This document shows, piece after piece, positions 9,251 to 17,455 of a stretch of 64,000 bases of DNA. The translations under genes were made by a program, and so were the position numbers. The stretch covers positions 4,402,001 to 4,466,000 of the forward strand of contig NZ_CP152376.1 of assembly GCF_038784515.1 (NCBI RefSeq). The letters run 5' to 3'. How positions within the stretch are numbered: position 1 is the stretch's first letter; the number at the start of each line of letters is the position of its first letter. The DNA is from Rhodoferax sp. GW822-FHT02A01 (GTDB lineage: Bacteria; Pseudomonadota; Gammaproteobacteria; Burkholderiales; Burkholderiaceae_C). Under the pieces are notes generated by a model. The model had not been told where the DNA came from. It ran no database searches and saw nothing but the letters and a program-made list of their open reading frames with translations.

Positions 9251-9260
9251 CGAGCTAACC

Positions 9261-9266
9261 GATAAT
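9261..9266 (+). promoter_or_regulatory. -10-like hexamer 6 nt before ldcA GTG
   Basis: GATAAT followed by six bases and the GTG start; no Shine-Dalgarno fits between them. It is one of a set of start-proximal -10-like boxes in this window. No good -35 is visible, and ldcA could also be read from the tadA transcript. Confidence 0.3.
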
Positions 9267-9272
9267 GATCCG

Positions 9273-10193
9273 GTGAAAAAACATATCTACATCTATTCCC
9301 CTTCGGGAGCTGTGCGAGACAAGGCAGCTTTTCGCCGCGGCGTCAAACGTCTCAAGACACTGGGGCATGAAGTGGAGGTGGACTCCGATGCGTTGCGCAG
9401 CCATATGCGCTTTGCCGGCGACGATGACACGCGCGTGGCAGCCATTCAGCGTGCGGCAGACAGCGGCGCCGATGTGGCGCTGATATCGCGCGGGGGTTAT
9501 GGGCTGACCCGGATTCTGGATCGCATTCCCTACAAGGCAATTTCCAAAGCGATCAAGGGTGGGACCCACTTCGTTGGCATCAGTGATTTCACTGCGCTGC
9601 AATTGGCGCTCCTTAAGAAAACCGGCGCGGTGTCATGGGCTGGGCCTGCCGTATGTGAAGGCTTTGGTGCCGATCCGCTTCCCGATGACATCATGGAAGA
9701 CTGCTTTCAGGACCTTTTGCTGGGGCAAGGCGAGGGCGCTGGGTGGCGACTGCCTGCAGGGAACCGCTCGGATCAAATTGCAGAATGGGGCTGTAGCAGT
9801 GCCACGCTTTGGGGGGGCAACCTGGCGGTACTGGTCTCCCTGTTGGGAACTCCCTACTTTCCCGAGGTCAAGGGCGGTGTCCTGTTCCTGGAAGATGTGG
9901 CGGAGCCGCCGTACCGCGTGGAGCGGATGTTGACCCAGTTATTGCACAGCGGTGTGTTGGCCAGGCAGAAAGCCATCGTACTGGGGCAATTTACCGAATA
10001 CAAGCTGACACCCCATGACAAAGGCTTCAATCTGCGTACAGTCACGCAGTGGTTGACGTCCCAATTGCGAATCCCTGTCCTCAGCAATCTACCTTTTGGA
10101 CATGTTCCGACCAAAGTGCTGCTGCCAGTTGGGGCCAAGGTGGATTTGGTGGTGCAAGGGCGCGATGCCCTGATGGCCTGGGGCCATATATGA
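9273..10193 (+). CDS. ldcA: LD-carboxypeptidase (peptidase S66)
   Basis: A 306-aa cytoplasmic serine peptidase that trims the terminal D-Ala from tetrapeptide stems during murein recycling. The nucleophile is in 'GISDFT' (about residue 106), the Glu in 'FLEDVAEPPYRVERML', and the catalytic His in 'PFGHVPTK' near the C-terminus; 'WGGNL' is also typical. I chose GTG at 9273 (VKKHIYIYSPSGA), which gives the normal family N-terminus and length. Upstream codons in the same frame lie in the tadA coding region. It is 22 bp after tadA. A GATAAT box lies 6 nt ahead of the start. Confidence 0.93.
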   Translation: MKKHIYIYSPSGAVRDKAAFRRGVKRLKTLGHEVEVDSDALRSHMRFAGDDDTRVAAIQRAADSGADVALISRGGYGLTRILDRIPYKAISKAIKGGTHFVGISDFTALQLALLKKTGAVSWAGPAVCEGFGADPLPDDIMEDCFQDLLLGQGEGAGWRLPAGNRSDQIAEWGCSSATLWGGNLAVLVSLLGTPYFPEVKGGVLFLEDVAEPPYRVERMLTQLLHSGVLARQKAIVLGQFTEYKLTPHDKGFNLRTVTQWLTSQLRIPVLSNLPFGHVPTKVLLPVGAKVDLVVQGRDALMAWGHI

Positions 10194-10305
10194 AGAGGAA
10201 AATTGCCCGAATCGTGATGAATGTCGGCCATACGAAGGTATTCCTTCTGCGGCCTGATTCAATGCTCTAAACTCCCAACTTAACCACGTATCGGGATAAA
10301 CGGGA

Positions 10306-11223
10306 ATGGGTGTTCCAGCCACTGTCGTATTTACGGACCTGCATGGCAGCACAGCCGTGTTCGAGGCCCTAGGCAATGCGCAGGCAACCGAAACCATTAC
10401 CCAAATAACGGCCTGGATCGTGCGCCATTGTGAGCAATCCAACGGGCGCGTGGTAAAGACTCTAGGCGACGGTGTGCTGGCACTTTTCGCGGATGGTGAG
10501 AGTGCCGTGAAGGCGGTAGTTGAACTTCAGCGCGAGCACCACAAGCAGGTATTGCGCTCTCCGCATCAGGCGACTTTGCCCATTCGGATCGGGTTGGCCA
10601 GCGGTGATGTGGAAATGGTGGACAACGACTGCTATGGAGATGCAGTGAACGTCGCGTCACGGTTGTGCGACCTGTGCGGTCCCCACCAGATTTGGGCAGA
10701 TTCCGCTTCGCTTCAACGGGTCAACGAGGCTCAGGGTGTGACTTTTCGCATGCTGGGCCCCATCAGCGTCCGTGGACGCGCCGAGCCCGTCAACGTTTAC
10801 CAGATTGAATGGCGGGAAGAACAGGCCTCTGAATTCCTGACCATGCAGGGTGACATGGATCCCGATGCCGTAGATGGCGCGTCCGACGTACTGGGCCGTG
10901 AAATCGAGCTGAAGTGGCTGGGCCAGACCAAGCGTTTCCGGTCCTTTGAGCTTCCGGCCCACATCGGCCGTGTGCGCAACGTCGATTTCATGGTCAACGA
11001 CCCCCGTGTATCACGAACCCACGCCCGACTGGAATGGAGAAACGGCAGCGTGGTGCTGGTCGATCTCAGCAGCTATGGCAGTTGGATCCGATTTGCTGGA
11101 TCCAAAGGTGGTGACGTGTTGCTGCGGCGTGAGGAGTGTGTGCTGCACGGCAGTGGAGAGTTGGCCCTGGGAGCTTCGTTCGCGGATCCCACCGTGCCAA
11201 CGATTCAGTTCAAGGTCACATGA
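10306..11223 (+). CDS. Class III nucleotide cyclase with C-terminal FHA domain
   Basis: Residues 3-170 are a class III adenylate/guanylate cyclase catalytic domain. Metal ligands D11 (FTDLHGST) and D55 (GDG), purine-selecting K51 and D112, and transition-state N115 and R119 (GDAVNVASR) are all present, so an active homodimeric adenylate cyclase is expected. A linker leads to an FHA domain (about 215-300) with GR (221-222), SRTH (236-239) and 'SSYGSW', the phosphothreonine-binding loop. There is no transmembrane segment. The order cyclase-then-FHA suggests that cAMP output is tied to binding a Ser/Thr-phosphorylated partner; no kinase gene is in the window. It stands alone, 112 bp after ldcA. 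Confidence 0.9.
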   Translation: MGVPATVVFTDLHGSTAVFEALGNAQATETITQITAWIVRHCEQSNGRVVKTLGDGVLALFADGESAVKAVVELQREHHKQVLRSPHQATLPIRIGLASGDVEMVDNDCYGDAVNVASRLCDLCGPHQIWADSASLQRVNEAQGVTFRMLGPISVRGRAEPVNVYQIEWREEQASEFLTMQGDMDPDAVDGASDVLGREIELKWLGQTKRFRSFELPAHIGRVRNVDFMVNDPRVSRTHARLEWRNGSVVLVDLSSYGSWIRFAGSKGGDVLLRREECVLHGSGELALGASFADPTVPTIQFKVT

Positions 11224-11288
11224 GCTTCATTGTTCGTATTTATTTATTAACATAATATACATCGTATGAAGCAATCGTTACTTCACAT
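11224..11288. other. AT-rich convergent gap with weak inverted repeats
   Basis: 65 bp between the convergent cyclase-FHA and ankyrin genes, far AT-richer than its surroundings (an ATTTATTTATTAACATAATATAC-like run). GCTTCAT (11224-11230) is repeated inverted as ATGAAGC (11266-11272), and TGAAG/CTTCA forms a second short stem. It may act as a bidirectional terminator, but no stem-plus-T-tract is convincing. Confidence 0.3.
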
Positions 11289-11945
11289 TCACCACCCGGC
11301 CTTGCTGTTGATTGCCCGTATGGCCGCCAAAATGGCCGGCACGGTGGATGCATTCTGATTTTTTTGTGCGAACTCCAAGGCGGATAGGCCTTGTGCATTC
11401 TTCACTGTGACGTCAGCACCGGCATCCAGCAGCACTTGAACCGTATCTGCGTTGCCATACATGGCTGCCATCATCAAAGGTGTGGTTCCGTTTGGAGATT
11501 CAGCATCGATATAGGCGTAATGGTCCAGCAAAAGCCGGACGATCTCGGGATGACCGCCAGTCGCGGCATAGTGCAATGCGGTCCAGCCTGTCTTATTCAC
11601 GTCGGCATCGCGATCCAGCAATTGTCGGCAGATGGCTGTCTGGCCTTTGAGCGCAGCCAGCATCAGAGGACTCTCATCTTTGTTGGAGCGGACTTCGATC
11701 AGGGTGGATGGTTGGGATATCAGCAGCTGAGCTGCGGCAAAGGAGTCTTGCCTAAGCGCTACCAGTAGCGCATATTGACCTTCGGGGTTTACCGTGTTGG
11801 GGTCAATGCCCCGCGCAAGCAGCGCCTTGAGTTCGTGGGTGTTGTCATGCGTGATCGCAACGAAGAAGTCCTCATAGGATCCGGCATGCGCGCATGAAAA
11901 TACAACAAAAACATATAGATACAAGAACCTTTTAAGGTAATGCAT
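11289..11945 (-). CDS. Secreted ankyrin-repeat protein
   Basis: A 218-aa protein with an N-terminal signal peptide (hydrophobic residues 6-17, cleavage likely after SCAHA) and about five ankyrin repeats. Clear repeats include 'GWTALHYAATGGHPEIVRLL' and 'GTTPLMMAAMYGNADTVQVL'. I chose the ATG at 11945, which yields the signal peptide. The gene follows tatD by 7 bp on the same strand, so it is probably the last gene of the mltG-tatD operon. Exported ankyrin proteins of this size are scaffold or partner proteins; no enzymatic domain is present. Confidence 0.85.
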   Translation of the reverse strand: MHYLKRFLYLYVFVVFSCAHAGSYEDFFVAITHDNTHELKALLARGIDPNTVNPEGQYALLVALRQDSFAAAQLLISQPSTLIEVRSNKDESPLMLAALKGQTAICRQLLDRDADVNKTGWTALHYAATGGHPEIVRLLLDHYAYIDAESPNGTTPLMMAAMYGNADTVQVLLDAGADVTVKNAQGLSALEFAQKNQNASTVPAILAAIRAINSKAGW

Positions 11946-11952
11946 CAAGATA

Positions 11953-12738
11953 TCAAACGCGGAATAGGCGTGAAAAATTATCGCTGCTGGCCTTGGCAAT
12001 GATTTCCACAGGCACATTTCTAACCGCAGCCAGCTGTTTCGCTACATAGGGAACATAAGACGGATTGTTGGTCTTCCCACGAAATGGCACAGGCGCCAGA
12101 TAGGGGCTATCCGTCTCGATAAGCATGCGATCCAGCGGCACCATGGCGGCCACTTCCCGCAAATCGCCTGCAGTCTTGAAAGTCACGATGCCGGAAAAGG
12201 AAATGTAAAAGCCCAGGTCCAGTGCCGCCTTGGCGACTTCCATGGTTTCTGTGAAGCAATGGAATACGCCACCCGCGCAATCAGAACCACCAGTTTCACC
12301 CTCCTCCTTGAGCAATGCCAAGGTGTCATCGGAGGCACTGCGGGTATGGATGACCAGGGGCTTACGCAACTGGCGTGCAGCACGGATATGCGTGCGAAAC
12401 CGCTCCCGTTGCCACTCCATGTCGACGATGCTGCGTCCATTCAGGCGGTAATAGTCCAGACCGGTTTCGCCAATGGCTATCACCTTGGGCAGTGCGCCAA
12501 GATGTAGCAGGTCCTGCAGACTGGGTTCGGCCACACCCTCGTTATCCGGGTGCACACCGGCACTGGCCCAGAAATTGTCGTATTGGGTGGCCAGTTGATG
12601 AACTTGTGGAAACTCTTCCAGCGTGGTGCAGATGCACAGGGCCCGTGTAACCTGGGCGTCCGACATGGCCTGCCGGATAGTGTCCAGCGATTCAACGAGC
12701 TCGGGAAAGGTCAGATGGCAGTGGGAATCGGTAAACAC
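11953..12738 (-). CDS. tatD: TatD-family metal-dependent hydrolase
   Basis: A 261-aa TIM-barrel hydrolase of the TatD/YcfH type (DNase or amidohydrolase activity in the family). Metal ligands are visible in DSHCHL (residues 4-9), 'GETGLDYY', 'PLVIHTR', 'FHCF' and 'ETDSPYLAP'. The start is GTG at 12738, abutting the TGA of pilZ with no gap; this gives the family N-terminus (MFTDSHCH). Such immediate stop-start contact implies translational coupling. It lies in the mltG-tmk-holB-pilZ-tatD order common in proteobacteria. Confidence 0.95.
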   Translation of the reverse strand: MFTDSHCHLTFPELVESLDTIRQAMSDAQVTRALCICTTLEEFPQVHQLATQYDNFWASAGVHPDNEGVAEPSLQDLLHLGALPKVIAIGETGLDYYRLNGRSIVDMEWQRERFRTHIRAARQLRKPLVIHTRSASDDTLALLKEEGETGGSDCAGGVFHCFTETMEVAKAALDLGFYISFSGIVTFKTAGDLREVAAMVPLDRMLIETDSPYLAPVPFRGKTNNPSYVPYVAKQLAAVRNVPVEIIAKASSDNFSRLFRV

Positions 12739-13098
12739 TCAAATGGTCTGCGTTGGTCGTTCGGACGCCATGTGGGCACCCAGAATCTCTTCAATCTTGA
12801 GCTTGAGCGCCCTGCTCTTCTCGTCTTTGGGGAAGGTGATTCCCACCCCCTGCGTGCGACCACCAGCAGCCCTTGCCGGCGTGACCCAGGCCACCTTGCC
12901 GGCGACCGGGTAGCGCTGCATGTCATCGGGCAGGGACAGCAGCACATAGACGTCGTCACCCAAGGCGTAATCCCGTGTGGTGGGAATGAAGATACCGCCG
13001 TCCGCAAAGGCGGGAATGTAGGCTGCGTACAGGGCAGCCCGCTCCTTAATGGAAAGCTGGATGACGCTGGGGCGGGGGGATACGGATTCAGTGGCCAT
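12739..13098 (-). CDS. pilZ: PilZ-domain protein (type IV pilus PilZ)
   Basis: A 119-aa PilZ protein, close in length to Pseudomonas PilZ (118 aa), which is needed for type IV pilus assembly and usually does not bind c-di-GMP itself. It has 'YIPAFADGGIFIPTTRDYALGD' and 'GKVAWVTP...QGVGITF', the PilZ beta-barrel. The RxxxR/DxSxxG c-di-GMP signature is not intact at the N-terminus. It sits between holB and tatD as in many Beta- and Gammaproteobacteria. pilU later in the window supports a pilus system in this organism. Confidence 0.9.
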   Translation of the reverse strand: MATESVSPRPSVIQLSIKERAALYAAYIPAFADGGIFIPTTRDYALGDDVYVLLSLPDDMQRYPVAGKVAWVTPARAAGGRTQGVGITFPKDEKSRALKLKIEEILGAHMASERPTQTI

Positions 13099-13107
13099 GG
13101 ATATTCT

Positions 13108-14121
13108 TCAGTGAGCTGAGTTTAGGGCCGTTCTGGCTTGTTCCACAAGCGCCTCCTGCATCAGCCCGGCATTGAATGGATGATCCATCGTGCTGCGGCT
13201 TTGTTTCAATGCCGCCGCCCAACGGGAAAGCGCAGCCAGTGACGGCGCGTGGGCCGAGTCGGGGCGTTTGAGATCAAAGAAGCGCGGCTCAGCCCCCTGA
13301 AGCACACACAAAGTGTCGTGGCAAAGCTTCTGTAGCGCGTCGACCAGGTGCTGAACAGACCAATCTTTCACAAACGCTGTTTCCCCTGCGGCCATCGCCT
13401 GCGGAAATCTTTGCCAATCTTCCGCACGACGGCCAGAAGCCTGCAAACTCAAGACGTCTTCCGGACGGCCACCAGCAGCCTTGAGCAGGCTGGAAGTCTG
13501 GGCCACGTCCACCCCTTGGCTTTGCAGCCATTGCTGTGCCACGGTGGTCTCGGGCCAGACCATGGCATGGCCCAGGCAGCGGCTGCGAATGGTTGGCAAT
13601 AGCTGGTGCGAAGACTCGGTAGCCAGAACAAAGCGCACATCGCCGGCTGGCTCTTCCAGAGTCTTGAGCAAGGCATTGGCGGTAATCGCGTTCATCTGCT
13701 CTGCCGGATAAACCAGCACAACCTTTCCGCGGCCACGCGCACTGGTGCGCTGCGAGAACTCGATGGCGTCGCGCATGGCGTCGATGCGGATCTCCCGGCT
13801 GGGCTTGCGCTTCTTGTCATCAATCTCAGCCTGCGCTTTTTCACTCAATGGCCAGGCCAACTCCATCATGGTGGTCTCCGGCATGAGTACGCACAGATCG
13901 GCGTGGGTACGCACCGCAATGGCGTGGCAACTGGAACACTGGCCGCAGGCACCATGGTCGCTCGGGCTCTCGCATAACCAGGCACGGGCCAATTCCAGTG
14001 CCAGTCGGTATTGCCCTAGGCCCGAGGGACCGTGCAACAGCCAGGCGTGGCCCTGTTGGGTCAACAGTTGCCGGGTTTGCGATGCAATCCAGGGCGGGGG
14101 CAGATCGATCTGCTCGGTCAT
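13108..14121 (-). CDS. holB: DNA polymerase III delta-prime subunit
   Basis: A 337-aa clamp-loader subunit. As expected for delta-prime, the P-loop is degenerate ('[12 protein letters not shown]', lacking GKT/S), the zinc module has four cysteines (C50 region, then CGQCSSC), and '[10 protein letters not shown]' and the SRC-like 'IRSRC' motif are present. Its ATG overlaps the tmk stop (ATGA), showing translational coupling. It is upstream of pilZ by 9 bp. Confidence 0.95.
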   Translation of the reverse strand: MTEQIDLPPPWIASQTRQLLTQQGHAWLLHGPSGLGQYRLALELARAWLCESPSDHGACGQCSSCHAIAVRTHADLCVLMPETTMMELAWPLSEKAQAEIDDKKRKPSREIRIDAMRDAIEFSQRTSARGRGKVVLVYPAEQMNAITANALLKTLEEPAGDVRFVLATESSHQLLPTIRSRCLGHAMVWPETTVAQQWLQSQGVDVAQTSSLLKAAGGRPEDVLSLQASGRRAEDWQRFPQAMAAGETAFVKDWSVQHLVDALQKLCHDTLCVLQGAEPRFFDLKRPDSAHAPSLAALSRWAAALKQSRSTMDHPFNAGLMQEALVEQARTALNSAH

Positions 14122-14744
14122 GGCAGCAGCGCCTTTATGCGCACCGAGGCAATCACCTGTTCCCAGACCGCATCAGGCGTCAGGTTGGCGTCGATACGGG
14201 CAAAGCGTTGGGGATCGGAAGCACAGCGGCGACCATAGGCGGCGGCCACTTTTTCAAAGAAAGCGCCAGATTGGGCCTCAAACTTGTCCGGCACCCGTGC
14301 GGACGCCAGCCGAGCAGCGGCCACTGCGGGTGGAAGGTCGAACCAGATGGTCAAATGGGGCTGAAGCAGCACGTCACCACCCTGCACCCATTGCTCCAGA
14401 CGCTCCAGAACCCCCCAATCAAAACCGCGCCCGCCACCTTGGTAGGCAAATGTCGCATCGGTGAAGCGGTCACACAGCACCACTTCGCCACGCGCCAAGG
14501 CTGGTCGGATGACCTCGACGATGTGGTCGCGGCGGGCGGCGAATACGAGTAAGGCCTCGGTCATGGCATCCATCGGATCGTTGAGCACCATGGTTCTCAA
14601 GCGTTCAGCCAAAGGAGTTCCACCCGGCTCCCGGGTCAAGGTAACAACCTTTCCCTGGGCCTTGAAAGCTTGGGACAGCCGCTCGATGTGGGTGGACTTG
14701 CCGGCCCCGTCGATGCCTTCAAAACTGATAAAGGTTCCGCTCAT
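14118..14744 (-). CDS. tmk: Thymidylate kinase
   Basis: A 208-aa dTMP kinase (dTMP to dTDP). The P-loop GIDGAGKST is at residues 10-18, the DR motif in '[18 protein letters not shown]', and the lid region near 140-155. The stop overlaps the holB start and the start overlaps the mltG stop, each by 4 bp (ATGA), so mltG-tmk-holB form a tight operon. Confidence 0.97.
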   Translation of the reverse strand: MSGTFISFEGIDGAGKSTHIERLSQAFKAQGKVVTLTREPGGTPLAERLRTMVLNDPMDAMTEALLVFAARRDHIVEVIRPALARGEVVLCDRFTDATFAYQGGGRGFDWGVLERLEQWVQGGDVLLQPHLTIWFDLPPAVAAARLASARVPDKFEAQSGAFFEKVAAAYGRRCASDPQRFARIDANLTPDAVWEQVIASVRIKALLP

Positions 14745-15727
14745 TGCTGCCCGCGTTGGTATTTGTTGACTGCCCGATTGTGCTCGTCCAGTGTGGCGCT
14801 GAATTCACTGCTGCCATCTCCGCGGGCAACAAAATACAGCGCGTTGGACGTCGCCGGCTGCACTGCCGCCAACAACGCGCCGCGCCCCGGCATGGCAATC
14901 GGCGTAGGTGGCAAGCCCGTGCGGGTGTAGGTATTCCATGGCGTATCGTTTTGGAGATCCGCCTTGCGCAGGTTCCCGTCAAAGCCCTGGCCCAGGCCGT
15001 ATATAACAGTGGGGTCGGTTTGCAAGCGCATGCCAATGCGCAGGCGGTTGGAGAAGACAGCGGCAATCTGGGGGCGGTCACTGGCCCTGCCAGTCTCCTT
15101 TTCCACAATGCTGGCGAGTGTCAACGCCTCCTGGGGAGACTTGAGCGGACTTTGCGCAGAGCGCTGAGCCCAGGCGGCCTCCAGCTTTTTGTCCATGGCG
15201 CGCGCGGCGCGTTGCAGCAAGGCCAAGTCCGTGCTGCCCTTGGAATAGGTATAGGTATCCGGAAAGAACCGCCCTTCTGCCGGCACCCCGGGTTTGCCGA
15301 CCTGTTGCATCAGTTCGTCCGGCGTCAGGTCTGCGGTAAGGGGCTTCAGTTGGTCCGCCTTGCGAAGGGCATCCCGCACCTGGCGCAAGGTCCAGCCTTC
15401 CACCAAGGTGACACTGCGCAAGGCTTCTTCGCCGCGCACCAGCTTGCTTAGAAGGCGCTCAGGCGTGATGCCGCGGTCCAGCTCATAGCTGCCCGCCTTG
15501 ATCTGGCGTGCTTGGCCGGACAGGCGGAACCACCAGTACAGAAGTGATGCATTGACGGAAACGCCAGCCTGCTGCACCTGTTGAACCACATCGCGCGGAT
15601 TGGAGCCGGGTTCGATGGATAAATCCACCGAGTCAGCCGTCAGGTCCATGGAACTGTTGATCCAGACATAACCACACAGGCCCAATCCCAAAGCCGCAGC
15701 AACTAACAAAGAAAAAACAAAGCGCAC
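14741..15727 (-). CDS. mltG: Endolytic murein transglycosylase MltG
   Basis: A 328-aa inner-membrane YceG-family enzyme that cleaves nascent glycan strands and may terminate their growth. One N-terminal transmembrane helix (residues 4-23), a LysM-like region (about 30-110) and the catalytic domain with the signature 'LASIVEKET' (catalytic Glu near residue 209) and '[18 protein letters not shown]' are present. The start is a GTG at 15727; this is the only start giving a compact membrane anchor. It is divergent from ygfZ with 46 bp between starts and leads the mltG-tmk-holB-pilZ-tatD-ankyrin operon. Confidence 0.95.
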   Translation of the reverse strand: MRFVFSLLVAAALGLGLCGYVWINSSMDLTADSVDLSIEPGSNPRDVVQQVQQAGVSVNASLLYWWFRLSGQARQIKAGSYELDRGITPERLLSKLVRGEEALRSVTLVEGWTLRQVRDALRKADQLKPLTADLTPDELMQQVGKPGVPAEGRFFPDTYTYSKGSTDLALLQRAARAMDKKLEAAWAQRSAQSPLKSPQEALTLASIVEKETGRASDRPQIAAVFSNRLRIGMRLQTDPTVIYGLGQGFDGNLRKADLQNDTPWNTYTRTGLPPTPIAMPGRGALLAAVQPATSNALYFVARGDGSSEFSATLDEHNRAVNKYQRGQQ

Positions 15728-15761
15728 GGCCCTAAACCAAGTGGGAAAACATGAGGGGAAT

Positions 15762-15767
15762 CATAAT
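15762..15767 (+). promoter_or_regulatory. -10-like hexamer 6 nt before ygfZ ATG
   Basis: CATAAT, then GGACAC, then the ATG at 15774. A GAGGGGA element lies further upstream at 15753-15759, too far for a normal Shine-Dalgarno. No -35 is apparent. Confidence 0.35.
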
Positions 15768-15773
15768 GGACAC

Positions 15774-16721
15774 ATGAACACGACCACCCAACCGACCTCT
15801 TCTTCTGTTGACTCCGCAGCCAAGCTGAACGGCGTTGCGCAACTCAGCCATCTGGGCGTGATCCGTGTGGAGGGCGAGGATGCTGCCAAATTTCTGCATG
15901 GTCAGCTTACCCAGGACTTTTCGCTGCTGGGCCTGGACCAGGCGCGCCTGGCTGCGTTTTGCTCGGCCAAGGGACGCATGCAGGCCAGCTTCATCGGTTT
16001 CAAACGCAGTCCGACCGAGGTGCTACTGGTGTGCAGCCGCGATTTGCTGGCCACCACACTCAAACGCCTGTCCATGTTTGTGCTCAGAGCCAAGGCCAAA
16101 CTGACGGATGCCAGTGACAGCTTCGCGCTGTACGGGCTGGCTGGACAGGCCACTTTGGCAGCTGGGCAGCCGGCTTGGGTCCTGACCCACAGCGCAGACG
16201 CAACCGTCGTCCAGCTGTACCCCGCGCTGGGCGTGGAGCGCCAACTCTGGATCGCCCCCAACGGAACCCAGCCACCGGCGGGTGAAGCCCTGGCGCTGGA
16301 AACCTGGATCTGGGGTGAGGTGCGCAGCGGCGTGGCAACCCTGAGCCAGCCTGTGTTTGAGGCCTTTGTGCCGCAGATGCTGAATTACGAATCCGTGGGC
16401 GGTGTGAACTTCAAGAAAGGGTGCTACCCAGGCCAGGAAGTGGTGGCCCGCAGCCAGTTCCGTGGCACGCTCAAGCGCCGTGCCATGCTGGTCCACAGCG
16501 CGACCGCCCTGGCCTCGGGTCAGGAAATCTTCCACAGCGAAGATGCCACCCAGCCGGTCGGTCTGGTGGTGCAGGCCGCCATCAGCCCGGAAGGCGGATG
16601 GGATGCCATCATTTCGTTGCAGTTGTCCGCATTGGCTTCCGGCAGCTTGCACCTGGAATCGGCCACCGGTGCTTTGCTGGAGCTCCTTCCTTTACCTTAT
16701 GAGCTGATGGAAGATATTTAG
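15774..16721 (+). CDS. ygfZ: tRNA-modifying/Fe-S-associated folate protein YgfZ
   Basis: A 315-aa GcvT-like folate-binding protein that supports Fe-S enzymes such as MiaB and protects against oxidative stress. The family motif K-G-C-Y-x-G-Q-E is present as 'KKGCYPGQEVVAR', and the N-terminal 'LSHLGVIRVEGEDAAKFLHGQLTQD' is typical. I chose ATG 15774; a GTG at 15741 is in frame, but its 11 extra residues do not look native. It stands divergent to mltG. Cotranscription with cheZ (103 bp downstream) is possible. Confidence 0.93.
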   Translation: MNTTTQPTSSSVDSAAKLNGVAQLSHLGVIRVEGEDAAKFLHGQLTQDFSLLGLDQARLAAFCSAKGRMQASFIGFKRSPTEVLLVCSRDLLATTLKRLSMFVLRAKAKLTDASDSFALYGLAGQATLAAGQPAWVLTHSADATVVQLYPALGVERQLWIAPNGTQPPAGEALALETWIWGEVRSGVATLSQPVFEAFVPQMLNYESVGGVNFKKGCYPGQEVVARSQFRGTLKRRAMLVHSATALASGQEIFHSEDATQPVGLVVQAAISPEGGWDAIISLQLSALASGSLHLESATGALLELLPLPYELMEDI

Positions 16722-16731
16722 GCCGTGCAAA

Positions 16732-16739
16732 GTCGATAA
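16732..16739 (+). promoter_or_regulatory. Possible sigma-28-like -10 element upstream of cheZ
   Basis: GTCGATAA differs by one base from the flagellar sigma-28 -10 consensus GCCGATAA and lies 85 bp before cheZ. The expected TAAA -35 at 15 bp spacing is not present (GATA instead), so support is partial. A separate sigma-70-like CATAAT is at 16780-16785. Confidence 0.25.
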
Positions 16740-16824
16740 AACTGCGTGGCGTTTGCCAGTTGGGGGCTGACTTCGGTTTCATAATGTCAGCCAGCCACGT
16801 CACACATCTCAAACGGCAAAAATA

Positions 16825-17451
16825 ATGTCAACACCTCTCTCAAAAGAAGAAGCGTTTGCCCGCCTGGGCGCCATCACCCGTGAAATGCATGAAGCGCTGA
16901 CGGTACTGGGCAACAACAATCTGCAGAACATCGTCCAGGAAATACCCAACGCACGTGATCGTCTGGCCTATGTCGGCAAAATGACTGAAGACGCTGCCAA
17001 CAAAGTGTTGACGCTGGTCGAAAAGGCCAAACCGGAGTGCAACGATCTTCAGACCCGTGGAATCCAGCTGGGGGAGTCCCTGACCCGCCTGGCTGCCAAT
17101 CCCAATATGAATGTCGACATGGCCCGCGGCCTGATGGTGACCTGTGGCAAGTTTGCGCAAAGCACGTCCAAGTTTGCTGAACAGCAAAGCGAAGTACTCA
17201 GCGACATCATGATGGCGCAGGACTTTCAGGATCTTTCCGGTCAGGTGATCCAGAAGGTCATCGACATCATCACCAAGACCGAATTGCAATTGGTTCAATT
17301 GCTGGTCGATAGTTCACCAGAACAACCTGCGGTCCCCGAAGAAACTGAACCCGCCACGGTGGACACCCATGTCCTGCACGGCCCCCAGACAGCAGACAAA
17401 GCCTTGCAACAAACCGACGTGGACGACTTGCTGGCCTCTCTGGGCTTTTAA
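16825..17451 (+). CDS. cheZ: Chemotaxis protein phosphatase CheZ
   Basis: A 208-aa CheY-P phosphatase. The catalytic signature 'MMAQDFQDLSGQVIQKVI' contains the acidic D136 and the water-orienting Q140 (equivalents of E. coli D143/Q147). The C-terminus 'DVDDLLASLGF' is the CheY-binding helix, joined by a flexible acidic linker (about 160-195). Length matches the family (about 210 aa). It is an orphan here: no cheY or flagellar gene is in the window, and its neighbours are ygfZ and a convergent esterase. It ends 4 bp from that esterase's stop. Confidence 0.95.
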   Translation: MSTPLSKEEAFARLGAITREMHEALTVLGNNNLQNIVQEIPNARDRLAYVGKMTEDAANKVLTLVEKAKPECNDLQTRGIQLGESLTRLAANPNMNVDMARGLMVTCGKFAQSTSKFAEQQSEVLSDIMMAQDFQDLSGQVIQKVIDIITKTELQLVQLLVDSSPEQPAVPEETEPATVDTHVLHGPQTADKALQQTDVDDLLASLGF

Positions 17452-17455
17452 TCAA

